A stretch of DNA of 64,000 nucleotides from Prunella strophiata (lineage: Eukaryota; Chordata; Aves; Passeriformes; Prunellidae). This document shows positions 23,701-35,330 of the stretch, piece after piece. Each line of letters opens with the position of its first letter. The stretch's first letter is position 1. The DNA lies in NCBI GenBank assembly GCA_036583965.1, contig JAZBQD010000027.1, forward strand, positions 24,497,001 through 24,561,000. The letters run 5' to 3'. Made by a program: the position numbers and the translations under genes. The notes under the pieces are model-generated. The model saw nothing but the letters and a program-made list of their open reading frames with translations. It was not told the origin of the DNA and did not search any database.

Positions 23701-26700
23701 AGTCCATTAACAACAGCAGGGGAAAGCCAGACTGCTCAGTCCACTGCATTTTAAGGAACTGAAATGCAGCAGGAAAGCAATCTGGCACCAAAAGCTACCC
23801 AGCTGCTGCTGTCTGAATGAACCCAATAGTATCAAAGGCTACCCCTCTATTCTAAGGCTTTTCCTAAAGTGGCAGATCCATGGACATACCAGCCATCCTG
23901 GCAGTTCCAGCAGCTAGAACAGGCTGGGAGGATGTCTTGTGTAGAAACAAATCTCAGAATGGTTTGGGTTGGAAGAGACCTTAAAGCCCATCCAATGCCA
24001 CGCCCTGCCATGGGCAGGGACACCTTCCACTAGCCAAGGCTGCTCCAAGCCCTGTCCAACCTGGCCTTGGACACCTCCAGAGATGGGGCAGCCACAACCT
24101 GAGCAATTTGTGCCACAAATCCAGTCTATTTACAGGAAAATCCATGCAGACAACCAATCCAGCCCATGGCCATGCAGCACAGCACCCTCCCCACCTCACA
24201 CATACCACTTATTGTTACATACAAGGGAACTGTTACTAATGGGTTGCAAATATAAACAAGGCACAGAACAGAGAGACAAACTGCAAAAGAAAAGCCATTT
24301 ACCTTCCAGCATATTGCCCTCCTTCTGGAAAACCCTCTCCTCACACCACTGGCAGTGGATGAGGTATCGGACCTTCTTTGCCGAGTCATCGGCAGGGGTT
24401 GGGCCCCGCAAAACTCTGACCACCACCAGAACAAAGTGCTCCAGAGCTACTGCCAGCAGCACTTCAATGCCTTTGTTACAGCGAGCTGCAGCTCTGGGGG
24501 CAGAAACACACACAGAAACAAATTGTACTGAATTCAGCAGGCAAACACTGCCCCATGGACACCTGAACTTGCTGTACAGTTCTAGAGCTCACCCACTTCC
24601 TAGAGAGGGGTACTGAAGATTTGAGAGATCAGGAGGAAGTGTTCTTTCTGAAGTGCCTCATTTTGTGGCCTTCCTGGCAGGCCAAGCAAATCTAATTTTA
24701 CTTCTTTTTATCACAGCTAGAAATAGTGGTCTGCCACCTTCATCATCACAGGTGCAGGGAGAGGACAACGGAAATCTAAACATGTTCAGCTCAGCATTTG
24801 TGCTCTAGTAATCTCAAAACCTCTGGTAATTTAATTTCCTCCTCATCTTTCCCAAGCAGTTGTACCCTCCTGTAGCCTGTACTTTTTTTCTCCAGTTAGG
24901 TTTTAGGTCCTCATTTCTTTAACAGACTGAGTTTAGTTAGGGTATCTATATGCAAATAACTGATTTCCTAAGTCAGTAATCACATCCATCTTTTTAACCT
25001 CAGGTATGAGGATCTGCAGTGAACATCAGGTTCCACTGAAGTCTAACTGAAAGGCTTACCTAGAAGCCATTCAAGCAGTTTGTTTTGTATTTAGGAAGTC
25101 CTATGGAGCTCTAAAATGGCAAAACTGATAGAGAAATAGAAGAGTTTGCAAGTCTGGGTACTTCCTTTTCACATTATCGTCCCACCCCCCTACCCCATTG
25201 ATGCATTTTCACTAATCACTAATTATTTCTAATAATTACCTAATAATTTTTTACCCTAATTGGGAATGGTTCAGCAGTACCTTGTGACAGCAGCAATTAC
25301 AGCCCTGGCTGCCAGCTCCTTGTAGTACTCTGTCCTGACAATATTGCAGCCATAGTGCCGCAGGGCCACGTGCTGAGCCTTGGCATAGAGGGAGCTGATG
25401 TCTGTGGATGTCAGTGACACAATCCCAAGGTTTCTCACATTTCTAAAGGCAGAGTCCAGGTAATTCACAGAAGTTCCAAAGGGGTCCAAATGGCTGGAAA
25501 GAAAGGATGTACCACTGAGTGTCTATAAATGCTCCAGAGTCTGGCTTTACACTGAGGAAAACACTGTTTTATAACCCTCACCTATGATCACATTTAAAAC
25601 AGAAAGAAGGAACAGGGCTAAAACTTCCAGCAATGCTTAGATCTGAATGTTAGTCATTAATAACACAAAAAAATCCCATCACTTATTTTGATATCTGTAT
25701 GGGTTTGAACGTAAGCATCTATATACCCAAAATCAGCCTGCTTTAATTCAAAGTCAATATGCTGCAAAATAGATAAAAACAAGAGATGCAACAAACAGCA
25801 TTTTAAACTAAAAGTTTTTAAAAAACCCAAAACTGATTTGGTATTTCCCTTCAGCAAACAGACAATGAAGTTCTAAAAAAAACTCAGCCTGGGTTAAAAT
25901 GTTAATGTATATTTGTAACCCATTCTGAATGTCAGAAAGACCAATATTTTTCCAGCACTTTCTAAAACATTTAAGACTAAAGTTCTGTCCTCACACCATT
26001 TCTGGGACAACAAAATTACATTTCAAGTGACTGCTGGTTGATTCTTTTATCATTCCAAATTCTCCAAATAATCATATACTGGGAAGTGGGGTGGGGTGTG
26101 TCATTACCAAACCAGAAAACTGACAGAAACATTCAACACTTACATAAAATCAAATGATCTCAAATGCATGACAACATTGGCATCCATTTTTGTCACCTCA
26201 ATGGTGTCACTGTTTTCTTCTCCATTTCCCACAGTTTCACCATTGTCTTCTTCCCTAATGTTCAGTTTCACCTTCATTTTGTTTAAATGACAATTTTCCT
26301 TAATCATTGTCACAGAATTTTCATTACAATCATTAATTGTAACTTTCACAGAACTTCTGAGGTGCTTTGCCCACTGCAATCCCATGATTCCTGCAGAAAA
26401 ACAATTTTTAAGGACAGTAAGACACTGATTTTAAGAAGACCACTGAATTTAATATTATTTACAGCCATTTCAAAAGCCTTAATATAGCTTTTGACAGCTG
26501 TCTTTTTGTATGGAAGCTCAGAACTCCCTGACTAAGGAGGAAAATTATTGTGTAGCTCACATTACTTTTGAGTATGTGATGTCAGTTATGAATTTCTGCT
26601 GCTTCCTTCTATTGGATATTAACCAAAATATGAAAGAAATAGACTTTACCAGTGGCACCAAAAGCATCCAAACATTCAATGGGTTTGCGCTCCCCAGCAA

Positions 26701-29700
26701 GCACGGCCAGTGCACAGAATATCAACTGCCTGGAAGATAAAAAAGGCCACAGTCTGTAAGCTGAGAGAACATTTTTACTACCTTTTCCTTATTTAATTCC
26801 CTTTAATCTAACAGTGGAATATTTAAGCTAAATTCCACCTTTTACACAGAAGAACTGCAAATCTAAAACCTCAGCTATGCTGAAAAGTTGAATTCTGCAG
26901 CGGAGTATTCTTAAAGTAAGATCTACTAATTACCGGAAAATACTTCATTACTTCAGAAATGACACTATTTCACATATAGTGTTCTTGGGTATAAATATTA
27001 TTTGTCAAGAAGTTTTCTGATGAGAAACTCCTTTCACTTGCCCTCAAAACAGAAGTTTTGCAGGGCTGCTTTTTAAAACACAGATTTTTCACTACAAACT
27101 CCCCCCCTCTGATGCATCCTCCCACTCCCTCCTCTCACCTGTTGAGTTTCATTTTAGGATTAAAATAAGAATCTGTTTTCTGAGGTGTGGAGTGGTTGGG
27201 AAGAACCTGCACATCTGTGGCTGACTCCTTCACCACTTTGTATGATGACTTGGGAGCACGAACTGAAACAAGTAATTGAGGCAGAAGCAAAGAATCAGTA
27301 AGAACTGAAATTAATATTAATACAGTTGGTAAATTACACGGAAAAACTGCTCCCTTAAAGCAAGAATTCTGGGTTATGCTGCAATCCAACCAGCACATGG
27401 ACCAGTTTACAAGGATGAGGGGAGAAGCAGGCAACAATTTATCTTCTGATCTCGAAAGTGGCAAATAAGGATCATGCTCTACCACAATTTTCTTCTCATA
27501 AAACATGAGATTTGTTTCTCACTTGGGCTCTTATATATCCACTCCAGTTTAAGAAAGCCAGCCCCCAAGCCTGAGACTTAGCACATTTGTTTTGCATGTT
27601 TAAACATAATATATTGCTAATTAATTAAAACCCTGTTAACAAAGTCTTGAATGTGTCTCAATGAACTGCAAAAATCCTGGAAAATCCTTGATTTATTTTA
27701 AGTTATTGAACAGCCCCACAAAACGTGCATGAACAGCACAAGCACATGGACAATTCCAGCACCAGAGCTGTGTGTAGACAGCCTGTGGCAAAACAAGCTT
27801 TCAAATCTGACAACTGTAAACACAGGCTGCCATTCCTCTGAGCAATCCATCCACAGTCTAAAATGTACCTGGGAACAAGCAGGAAAAATTTGTACCAACT
27901 GGATACCTTCCAGTGCTCACCCTGCCTCTCTCAGGGCTTTCAAACACACACAGGGTGTATCTGCTCCACCTTCAGGGGCCCCAAGAGCTGCCAAGTGCCT
28001 ACAGATCACAAAACCTCTGGATTTCTCCTCCCCCGTGAGGAAAAACTGCATCATGCATTTTGTTAAAAATGCTAAATGGGCCATTCTTTACTCACAGCTC
28101 TGAAGGGAAGCACACAGAGATCAATGTATTTCACAGCACAAAATCTATAAAGATATGGAATGTGGTACTACTATCACTTTTCAGATGTGCAAACAGATGC
28201 CCAGGCATCAAACTACTGGCATTCCAATTATTTAAAATGTTTTCAACCTAGTTTATACAAGTTTAGAAACCAAAGTCTCATTCTGGACAAAGTCAGGTAG
28301 GATTGCATTTACCAAAGAACTACTGACACCTCTATCCCTGGGTCTGAAAAAACATCACCTTGTTTTGGGAACTCAGGCTGGTTCAGTCTGGATAAAAAGC
28401 TAAGGATTTTTCATTGCACAAAGATTTATTCCAGACTTTTTTTTTTTTTTTCCTGTGGATGCCATGTCCTCACTCTTTTGGAGACACATAAGCTGGTACA
28501 TACACCATTAAGGGTGAGGGGAGTACTAGTTATCTCAGTAAGAACACAGGAACTGGTCAATGTAAGACTAAATCACAACTCTGCTAGACCTCTGATGAAA
28601 CAAAAGTTCTGAAATATTAAGGGCAGATTTTTCATTAGAAAGGCTAACTCTGTTTCTGAATTTTCCTGTGTCTCCCACCCCTTATCTCAGTTACTGCAGG
28701 TGGCATATGACAGAAGAAGACTGGATGTTTGCTGTCAGCCAGAGCTCACCTGTGATAAACCTGGACTCAGTCTCTCCTTTATTCACGTGACGATTAATGT
28801 GACCTATCATGTCAGTTCTTCGTACTATTGTTGCTGAGCAGATGATACAGTGGTAATGAGCTCCCATCTTTGACAGTGTCTGTAAAATAGAGCCTTTTAT
28901 GTAGTTCAGAATACATAAAACATGCTTGAAGTAGAACTGAACACAGGCATGTGAGAAGGCATCTGTTTGTTACCTCTAAAGGACTCAAAATATCTGGAAT
29001 CTACAGCCAGAGCTGATCTAGGCAGCTGCCCCCCACAATGACAGAGGTACAACCACATGCAGCCACCCGAAGGTTCTATCACACATCCTGAACCAACAAG
29101 CTTTTGGCATCACACACAGAGGAGCAAGATGTATTTGGCTGCTAAGCAGATCTCAAAAGTTCCCCTCAGTCACCCAATTCCCCCACTTTGTTCAGTAACA
29201 AGAATTTCTGTGATTCAGCATTTTTACCTGGTCTCCAACAAGGTTGGGTTTTACTGGCCGACAGGATAAGTGACAGATGCACATTCTGTACCCTGGAAAA
29301 CAAATCCCAGAACAGTAAATGAACAGCATGTGTGTGGCCTGCACCACGTGCTCTCACTTCAGATTTCACCAGACAGCAACAAGAGAACATCACCAATTAT
29401 CTGGTACATTCACTGTCTGCACAGGAAAATTTATCAGCTACTTATACATTTTAAACTTTAAAATGCAAAGAATTTAAAGTTTATTAAAATAAGTCTCTGA
29501 GCATCTTACAAAGCTACCCCAAGTTTCCAGTTCAAAAGTACCTTTGAGTCTTTCAAAAAAGTATTACCTGGCTAAAAGACTTGTGTGAAGACTCTATCTA
29601 TAAACATATGTTGCACAGTTAAAGAAAACCTAAATGAGATACCTGATACTCCATCTGGAAAGTTTATAGTTCAACTTTATCTTGCCCATCCTCTAAACAG

Positions 29701-32700
29701 TCACTTTATTTCCCACAAACCCATACACCTGGATTTTTAAGAAACACACACTGCTCACTTTATTTTCCTTCTTAAATTTCTTGCAGGGATTTTAATGCAT
29801 CTCACAAGCAGATCACAGAGTTTATTAAAAAACAATTAAAGCTACTAAGTACTGATAAAGATTTCAAGTGTTTATCAGAACCCATGGAATCTTTATGATC
29901 CACCAAAAATGATCACCCGTGTGTGTCTGATTATTATTAATATATAACTAAAACTTTTATTGAAGTAGTTTTCATTACACACATATTTTAAATTTTATGG
30001 CCATTTTCATGACATGCCATGCAACTATTGGTGTTTTTTTACAGAAAAAATGCACAATTGTAACCATTCTGCCTGGAGAAGAATAGAGTTCTTTCACATT
30101 TACATTTTAAAACCCACCTCATAATTCATTCTGTCAAAATATTGCTCTAATTCAGAGCTGGTAACAAAATACTTAAGTCAAGAGGAATTTTGAAAGATGA
30201 AACACAGAACATACCCACAATTTCTTCTACTATTTACTATTCAAACCCAATTGCCATTACCTTCAAATTCAACAGAAACCTTCCAGTGCAAATTCTGCAA
30301 GTGACGATGGAGTTTGTGGCTATAGCAAGCTTTGAATTTCTCCTCAGGACACAATGGACAAGGCTTCCTTTCATCTAAAATACAATTAAAAACTATGAGA
30401 AACATGAAATGCAGTTACACTTGTGTTAGCTGAGATGCAAGGCTGAAAGTAAAATCAACACAAGTTAGAGATAAAATTCTCAGGGAACATTCTATTTCAT
30501 GCACAAATGTCAAATTTATGGGTTGCCTCTTTCTGCTACATAGAATATAGACCAAAATCACTAGAATTTTAAAAATCATTAACTTCTACAACCTTTGGGT
30601 TTTGGTTTCTAGTATTTTTTACTCCAGCAACATGAGGCTAATGAAACTTCTGAAAAGTACTGAGGAACAACAGAACAACAGAACTTTACAGATGACACGC
30701 AAAGACTTGAAACCAGCAAACCAAAACCCCCAACAAATCTGGAGGTTAGAACAAGATTTTGCTGTTCCAACTCCTGGATCTTTGGGACAGAACAAGCAGC
30801 TGATATCTATTTAAAATGTAAAAAAAGATAATGTACCCTATATAAAAGAATTTTGAAAAATATAAAATAATTCTTGAAAATCCTGCATGTGAGACACAAA
30901 AAGCAAAGGCAAGGCTGTGCAACTTAAGTGTTGAAGCCCTTGAAGCAGTAACCTAAATAAAAACTAACTGAATGTCAAACATCATCTCAGGCAGAATTTA
31001 GCAGAAGAACAAGAGAATAAATTATAAAAACCCCTCATCTTTAAATATCAGAAATATATGTAGTGTGTTAAAGATAAAATCTAAAGGGAAATGTAAATAC
31101 TTGTAACATGAAGATCTGTGTTCGGGGACACTGCTGTGGAAAACTCACCTTCTCTCAGGTCAGCCAGTTTCTCTAGATCAGCAAGGTGTCTCTGAATTGA
31201 AATATGTTTGTCTAAAAAAAACCCAGAAATTTTAGAAGTTAAACATTCTTAGTTTAAAGATTGCTTTTAGTTTACTGCTACTTTTCTATGCAACACATCA
31301 AACCCAGAACTGTTAGAGAATGACTGTAGTAGAGACTGGAATACTTGTTTTTGTCCTTTTACTTCCATGGCAGCACGAAGGACTGCAAAAATTATCCCCA
31401 GAATAGCTGTTTAATAGATCCATATATTTTCATATATTTCTACTTCCTTTTAATACTGACACACAAAATTTCTAAGATAGAAAGACCCTAATTTGAAAAA
31501 AAAACCTGCTGAAAAGATCAAGTCACATTCCCTTTACACCTGGTTTTACTGCTCAGCATTGTTAGTGAATGCAAATCATGCACAAAAGCACTACAAAAAC
31601 ATCATATGAACTCACTGGCAAAACTAAATATCAACTATTAGTGGACCAAATTTAAGAACCAAATTATTCACTGTGGAGCCAGGATACATTAAATTCTACC
31701 ATTTTTTTTCTTAGTAAACAATTTAACTTGTAAATCTACCACCTGATTTTTCAACTTAGCAGTCAGAATTTGGTTGAAATTTGCTTTATTGATTCCAGCA
31801 CACAGAATTTCCCAGTCCACTGTAACACAGATTCTGTAGCAACTTTAAGCTTTACAACGTTTTCACAGAATAAATCTTCAGGTTTTCTTATGCCAGACAA
31901 AGCAACTGATCCACGTGGTCAGGATACAGAGGCGAGTTTTAAAATGAGATTTCACACACTCCCTTTACCTTTCCTCCCTAGTATTCCTACCTTTCCTCCA
32001 GCACATGACACAAATATTAAGAGCTTATTAGCAAACCTCTTGGGTAATGAGATGATACATCCAAAATGTTGCTATCAGATTCCCTTGGGCGTTCTTCCTC
32101 TGCTCCTTTGTTTTCAGCTTCCAATTCTGACTTGGGAATTTTCACATCAATGTTGTTGCTTTTCACTTTTTCAGAGACCACCAAACCATCTTAAAACCGA
32201 ACAAAAACACAGTAAAAGTGTCATTAATGTAACTGAACTATACAAACATGTTCATTTGTTTCCAATAATCTGGTGCTGACTACAGGCATGAAGGAGGAAA
32301 AACATTATGTAGGAGAATAGGAGATGAATTTTCACTCCAATTATCTTTGGAAACCACTGTGGAATAATGTCATCCTGGACAGCTGAAATGACTATTCACA
32401 CATCAGCATCAGATGTTTAAGGTGAACAAAATAACATTTACACGTTGTTTTCTGGCAGGATGTAGTGAAGCAAGGCAAAGCAAGGAGGAGCTCCAAATTC
32501 CCCTGACAATTTACTATCAGCTAAAAAAGTTTGCTAACAGTTTAGTTCACGACTCAAACAGTATGAAAGAAGGGACTCAAGGCAGGAATTTGCTATCAGC
32601 AGAGGCAGTGATGAGGGTAAGTGCTGGTGCCATCAGCATTTGCAAATGAATTACTTCCTGGGGCAGTACAGATGGGCCTGGTGAAGAATTTCAAGCATTT

Positions 32701-34850
32701 AAAGAGGCTGAGAAATGGGGCAATAAGATGATGAGAATAGTCAAACCAGGTAAAATAACTGAAGGAAGAGGTAGAAATCCCCAGAAGGCATAGTCCAATC
32801 CCTCTCCAAGGGATATAAGGAAGCACTAGGAAAGGATGCAGAAAGCCACATAAATCTATAAATATTGTCCTGCTCCCAGCAGGATTCCAGGGGACAGGTG
32901 GGATTAGTGAAGTTTCAACCATGGGTAACAAGAAATAAAGCTCTGGCACCACTTTGCAACTACTGAGAAGCAACAGAGCAGGCCAAGGCTTTTCAGCCTG
33001 GATGGGACAGACAGGAGGTGCAGAGAGAGCACAAAAGGCAACCACGAGCTGTCTGTCCCGACACAGAAACTGGGATGCACCTCATGGAGAAAGTACAGAC
33101 CTACAAACTGGTTTGTGTTGGAAGTTATTTCCAGAGGATGCAGGAATGGATGGCTGTTCTCTGGATGTGCAGGGAGCAACCTGGGCTAGTGGAAGGTGTC
33201 CCTGCCCATGGCAGGGGCTGGAACAGGATGGGCTTTGAAGGTCCCTTCCCACCCAAACCATTCCATGATTCTCTGATTTCGCTGGTCTTCCCTATCCACC
33301 TACTCCTGACCACAACTTAACACAGGCTGGAAGAATCTTACAGATTCTTCAGATTCCCCTGGGCTACTTTTGTTTGTTTTCTTTTAAACATTGCTGTTGG
33401 GTAAAAATATTTGTTATTATGAAAACTGACAGAAAGAGAAAATTAATGGCAGAAATACCTCAAGACAAGAGCTCAAAAACCTGAAAAAACAGAAGCACAA
33501 AGTAAATTATTCTACCTATCTTAAAATCTATCAGGAGGTGCATTGCTATGCAGAGATTGTTGCTGTGCTCCTCACAGACCTGTTTTAAGATGACAACTCA
33601 CCTAAGAAAGATTTGCATGGAGCCTACTGCTCTATTAAAACGTTGCAGGATTCCTGGTGATAGTTTCTACAAGCTTTATTAACATAAAGAAAGAAAACGA
33701 GTAAGTAAAAGCAAGTTTAGCAAGAAACCCCTAACAACTATTGATTAGATGTGGGAAAAGTGGAAACAGTTATAAAAATATCTAGTGGGAGCACAGCAGT
33801 GACAAAAAACAGCAGAATTGGACAGTCTGCATCTTCAGAGCACGTGGAGAGGTTAAAACGGTTGAAAAGGATAATATGCATATATGTAAATAAAGGCTAG
33901 TTAATATGTAAATGTACAAGGAGAGAGGTAAACTTCCACACTGAATGATGAAGGCAGGCTGCTACCGAACAAAGACGTCAGGATTTTTTAAATGCCCACC
34001 AGGAATCACTGATCAGGCACAAACAGAATAATGCTTCTTCAGAGAGCCTAAAGTACACTTACATGAAAAAAAAAGAATTAATTAGAAGAGTCATTTCACT
34101 TGAACCGTAAGTGTGCAGCAGCAAAGGGCTGGCAGCAAGGGTTCTCTTGGGGAGCTGGAAGTCCAGCGAAACCAATTTACAGAATCCCAGAGCGGGTCAG
34201 GTCGGAAGGAGCACGGTGGTCCAACCTCCCTGCTCCGGCAGGCTCGTCCTGCAGCACATGGCGCAAACACGTTTTGGTTTAAAAAACTGCGAGGAAAGAT
34301 AAGCGGCTGAGCCCGCGCGGCCCACGCCGCACCTCGGGCTCCCCACGGGACCTCATGCAATAATAAATGATCCCCAAAGACAAAGTATCCTTAGATTTGG
34401 GGAAGAAAGAAGCGACAGGAGCGCGGGTTCAAGCGTAGCGAGGCCCGGCGGGAACACGTGTGGGAAAACGGGAGACCCGGGAAAGCCTGCGCCTCCCAGG
34501 GCTCCCCAGAGCGGGCGGACGGAGACGGGAAGCGACCCCGGGGTGTAAATTCAAACCCAGGCCAGGATGTAAATTCAAACGCGGCCAGGGTGTAAATTCA
34601 AACCCGGCCGTGGTGTAAATTTCAAACCCGCCCGGGCTCCGCATGGCGCCCGCCCGCCCTCAGCCCCGGCACGGAGGGCCCGGCTCCCCCTCCCAGCCCG
34701 ATCCCGCCCGCTCTCACTGAGCGCCGCCGGCTCGCCGTCGCCTTCATGGTCATGGTCGTGGTTTTCCTCCTCCTGCTGCTGCTCCTGCCGCCGCCTCAGC
34801 GCGGCCTCCGCCGCCTCCAGCGCTGCCTCCGCCGCCTCCAGCGCTGCCAT
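20473..34850 (-). CDS. TRMT1L: TRMT1-like tRNA (guanine) methyltransferase (15 coding exons)
   Basis: A paralogue of the TRM1 N2,N2-dimethylguanosine tRNA methyltransferase; recent work assigns it dimethyl-G formation in tRNA-Tyr. Exons in transcript order: 34850-34718, 32189-32037, 31211-31149, 30374-30261, 29292-29228, 28879-28750, 27262-27139, 26729-26650, 26390-26144, 25493-25281, 24493-24303, 23013-22935, 22253-22087, 21033-20907, 20788-20473. Every junction keeps phase, giving 2202 nt and 733 aa, the family's usual length. Visible domains: a low-complexity Ala/Glu N terminus; two C2H2 zinc fingers, C122/C125 and C187/C190/H203/H207; the SAM-binding motif DAFGATG (282-288); the catalytic-loop motif [10 protein letters not shown] (371-380); CQWCEE and CDCHG cysteine pairs in the TRM1-type C-terminal domain; a basic [16 protein letters not shown] patch, likely a nuclear signal; and [14 protein letters not shown]. 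It is head-to-head with SWT1 and tail-to-tail with RNF2. An in-frame upstream ATG exists, but the chosen start matches the family length and lies in the CpG island. Confidence 0.95.
20907..21033 (-). CDS. TRMT1L: TRMT1L exon 14 with basic nuclear-signal-like patch
   Basis: Reads [20 protein letters not shown], then [19 protein letters not shown]. The two basic clusters (KRK and KRQR) resemble a bipartite nuclear signal. The exon is GC-rich compared with its introns. Donor GTAAGT, phase 2. Confidence 0.93.
22087..22253 (-). CDS. TRMT1L: TRMT1L exon 13, frame decided by the first of two acceptors
   Basis: Using the acceptor TTCGTAG (AG at 22255-22254) the join reads [19 protein letters not shown], matching the family. 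A second AG five bases downstream would shift the frame and meet TAA almost at once. The exon ends in a variable Thr/His/Glu segment, EENKQ. Confidence 0.9.
22935..23013 (-). CDS. TRMT1L: TRMT1L exon 12 (residues 505-531)
   Basis: Encodes [20 protein letters not shown] and VLLGPLW. The CDCHG cysteines pair with CQWCEE of the preceding exon as a probable zinc site known in TRM1 proteins. Confidence 0.93.
23951..24118 (-). mobile_element. CR1 LINE fragment, antisense
   Basis: CR1 whose 3' end faces left: TCAGAATGGTTTGGGTTGG, CCATGGGCAGGGACACCTTC and CCTTGGACACCTCCAGAGAT. It lies in the TRMT1L intron just before exon 11 in genomic order, so it is in the same orientation as the gene. Confidence 0.85.
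24303..24493 (-). CDS. TRMT1L: TRMT1L exon 11 (residues 441-505)
   Basis: Encodes [40 protein letters not shown] and [19 protein letters not shown]. The hydrophobic [10 protein letters not shown] strand and the CQWCEE cysteines are hallmarks of the family. Confidence 0.95.
25281..25493 (-). CDS. TRMT1L: TRMT1L exon 10 with DPFG catalytic motif
   Basis: Encodes [20 protein letters not shown], then [20 protein letters not shown] and [26 protein letters not shown] corresponds to the methyltransferase catalytic-loop motif IV of the TRM1 family. Donor GTACTG, phase 2. Confidence 0.96.
26144..26390 (-). CDS. TRMT1L: TRMT1L exon 9 (residues 288-370)
   Basis: Encodes [20 protein letters not shown], then [19 protein letters not shown], a variable acidic insert rich in Glu/Asn, and [17 protein letters not shown]. 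VTINDxN is the acidic motif expected to contact the SAM ribose; TKMDAN is the next conserved strand. Confidence 0.95.
26650..26729 (-). CDS. TRMT1L: TRMT1L exon 8 with SAM-binding motif
   Basis: Encodes [20 protein letters not shown] followed by DAFGATG, the glycine-containing motif I of the methyltransferase fold (residues 282-288). Donor GTAAAG, phase 1. Confidence 0.95.
27139..27262 (-). CDS. TRMT1L: TRMT1L exon 7 (residues 220-261)
   Basis: Encodes [20 protein letters not shown], then [20 protein letters not shown]. The [13 protein letters not shown] block is conserved in TRMT1L and precedes the methyltransferase core. Confidence 0.94.
28750..28879 (-). CDS. TRMT1L: TRMT1L exon 6, second C2H2 zinc finger
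   Basis: Encodes [20 protein letters not shown], then [21 protein letters not shown]187-x2-C190-x12-H203-x3-H207 is a textbook C2H2 spacing. Donor GTGAGC, phase 1. Confidence 0.94.
29228..29292 (-). CDS. TRMT1L: TRMT1L exon 5 (residues 155-176)
   Basis: Encodes [20 protein letters not shown] and DQ, a linker with a CxCHxxC cysteine cluster between the two zinc fingers. Donor GTAAAA, phase 0. Confidence 0.92.
30261..30374 (-). CDS. TRMT1L: TRMT1L exon 4, first zinc finger
   Basis: Encodes [20 protein letters not shown], then [19 protein letters not shown]122-x2-C125 pairs with His in the HRHLQNLH helix as a C2H2-like finger. Confidence 0.94.
31149..31211 (-). CDS. TRMT1L: TRMT1L exon 3 (residues 96-117)
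   Basis: Encodes [20 protein letters not shown] and EG, a conserved short helix before the first zinc finger. Donor GTGAGT, phase 1. Confidence 0.92.
32037..32189 (-). CDS. TRMT1L: TRMT1L exon 2 (variable N-terminal region)
   Basis: Fits the phase of both neighbours and reads [20 protein letters not shown], then [20 protein letters not shown]. This charged, disordered segment is poorly conserved, so the call rests on an open frame, phase and splice sites (acceptor TTTTAAG, donor GTTTGC). The acceptor is weak in pyrimidines. Confidence 0.75.
33165..33282 (+). mobile_element. CR1 LINE 3' end, short
   Basis: Sense tail with GGGAGCAACCTGGGCTAGTGG, GGTGTCCCTGCCCATGGCAG and a terminal ATTCCATGATTCTCTGATTTC. 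It lies in the first TRMT1L intron. Confidence 0.85.
34180..34282 (-). mobile_element. CR1 LINE fragment, antisense
   Basis: Starts with ACAGAATCCCAGAGCGGGTC, then GTCGGAAGGAGCACGGTGG, TCCAACCTCCCTGCTCCGGC and AGCACATGGCGCA. This matches the CR1 subfamily with GGTCCAACCTCCCTGCTC. It lies in TRMT1L intron 1. Confidence 0.7.
34541..34635. repeat. Four-copy tandem array, unit about 24 bp
   Basis: Four units built on GTGTAAATTCAAACCCGGCC with small changes (CCCAGGCC, GCGGCC, CCCGGCC, TTCAAACCCGCC). It sits in TRMT1L intron 1, about 80 bp from the exon 1 donor and inside the edge of the CpG-rich promoter region. Confidence 0.88.
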
Positions 34851-35330
34851 GTTCCCGGCGCGGAGCCGCCGCGGAGCCGCACGCCGAGCACAGCCCGCTC
34901 CGCCTACACTTCCCAGCCGCGCCCGGGCCGCCCGGCGCGCACCGCGGCGCAGGAGGAGGAGCCGCGCCGGGGCCGCGGCAGCCGCGCCGGGCACGGCCCG
35001 AGCCGCCCGAACGGCCCCGAGAGCCGCCGCGGGGCCCGCCGGGGAGCGGCCGAGCGGGGTGAGGCGGCGCCGCACGGCGTCCTGTGAGGAGGGAGGGAGG
35101 AAGGGAAGGGGAACGGATGGAAGGAAGGGGAGGTGTGTTTGTTGGCAGCGCCCCGGGTGCCTTGCGGGCCCCCGGGCTGTCCCCTCGGAGGGAGCGGGGC
35201 AGGAGCCCCCGTGAGAGACTCCTTCAGAGCCCGGTGCTGCCCGCGCCTCAGGGCGGAGCCGGTGCCGGGCTGCCCTGCTCGGCTCTGGGATGTGGGCATC
35301 GCCTCGCTGGGAGCTCCGGGGGAAGCTTTC
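34640..35330. promoter_or_regulatory. Bidirectional CpG-island promoter of TRMT1L and SWT1
   Basis: About 700 bp of dense CpG in an otherwise AT-rich window, placed between two divergent genes. At 34904-34916, CTACACTTCCCAG resembles the ZNF143/THAP11 motif (ACTACANNTCCCA type) common in divergent housekeeping promoters; it lies about 55 bp upstream of the TRMT1L ATG. The SWT1 non-coding first exon is inferred here, with donor candidates GTGAGG after 35058 or after 35083. No TATA box was seen. Confidence 0.75.
34718..34850 (-). CDS. TRMT1L: TRMT1L exon 1 (residues 1-45)
   Basis: The ATG at 34850-34848 opens [20 protein letters not shown], then Gln/Glu-rich [19 protein letters not shown]. The heptapeptide AALEAAE is tandemly repeated because a 21-bp unit is duplicated at 34804-34847. 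Donor GTGAGA, phase 1. The frame stays open upstream through the CpG island, so the start is chosen by family length. Confidence 0.82.

Noticed and set aside
31770..32279. 169-aa plus-strand open frame
   Set aside because: It overlaps the antisense of TRMT1L exon 2, has no recognisable protein and lacks exon signals of its own.
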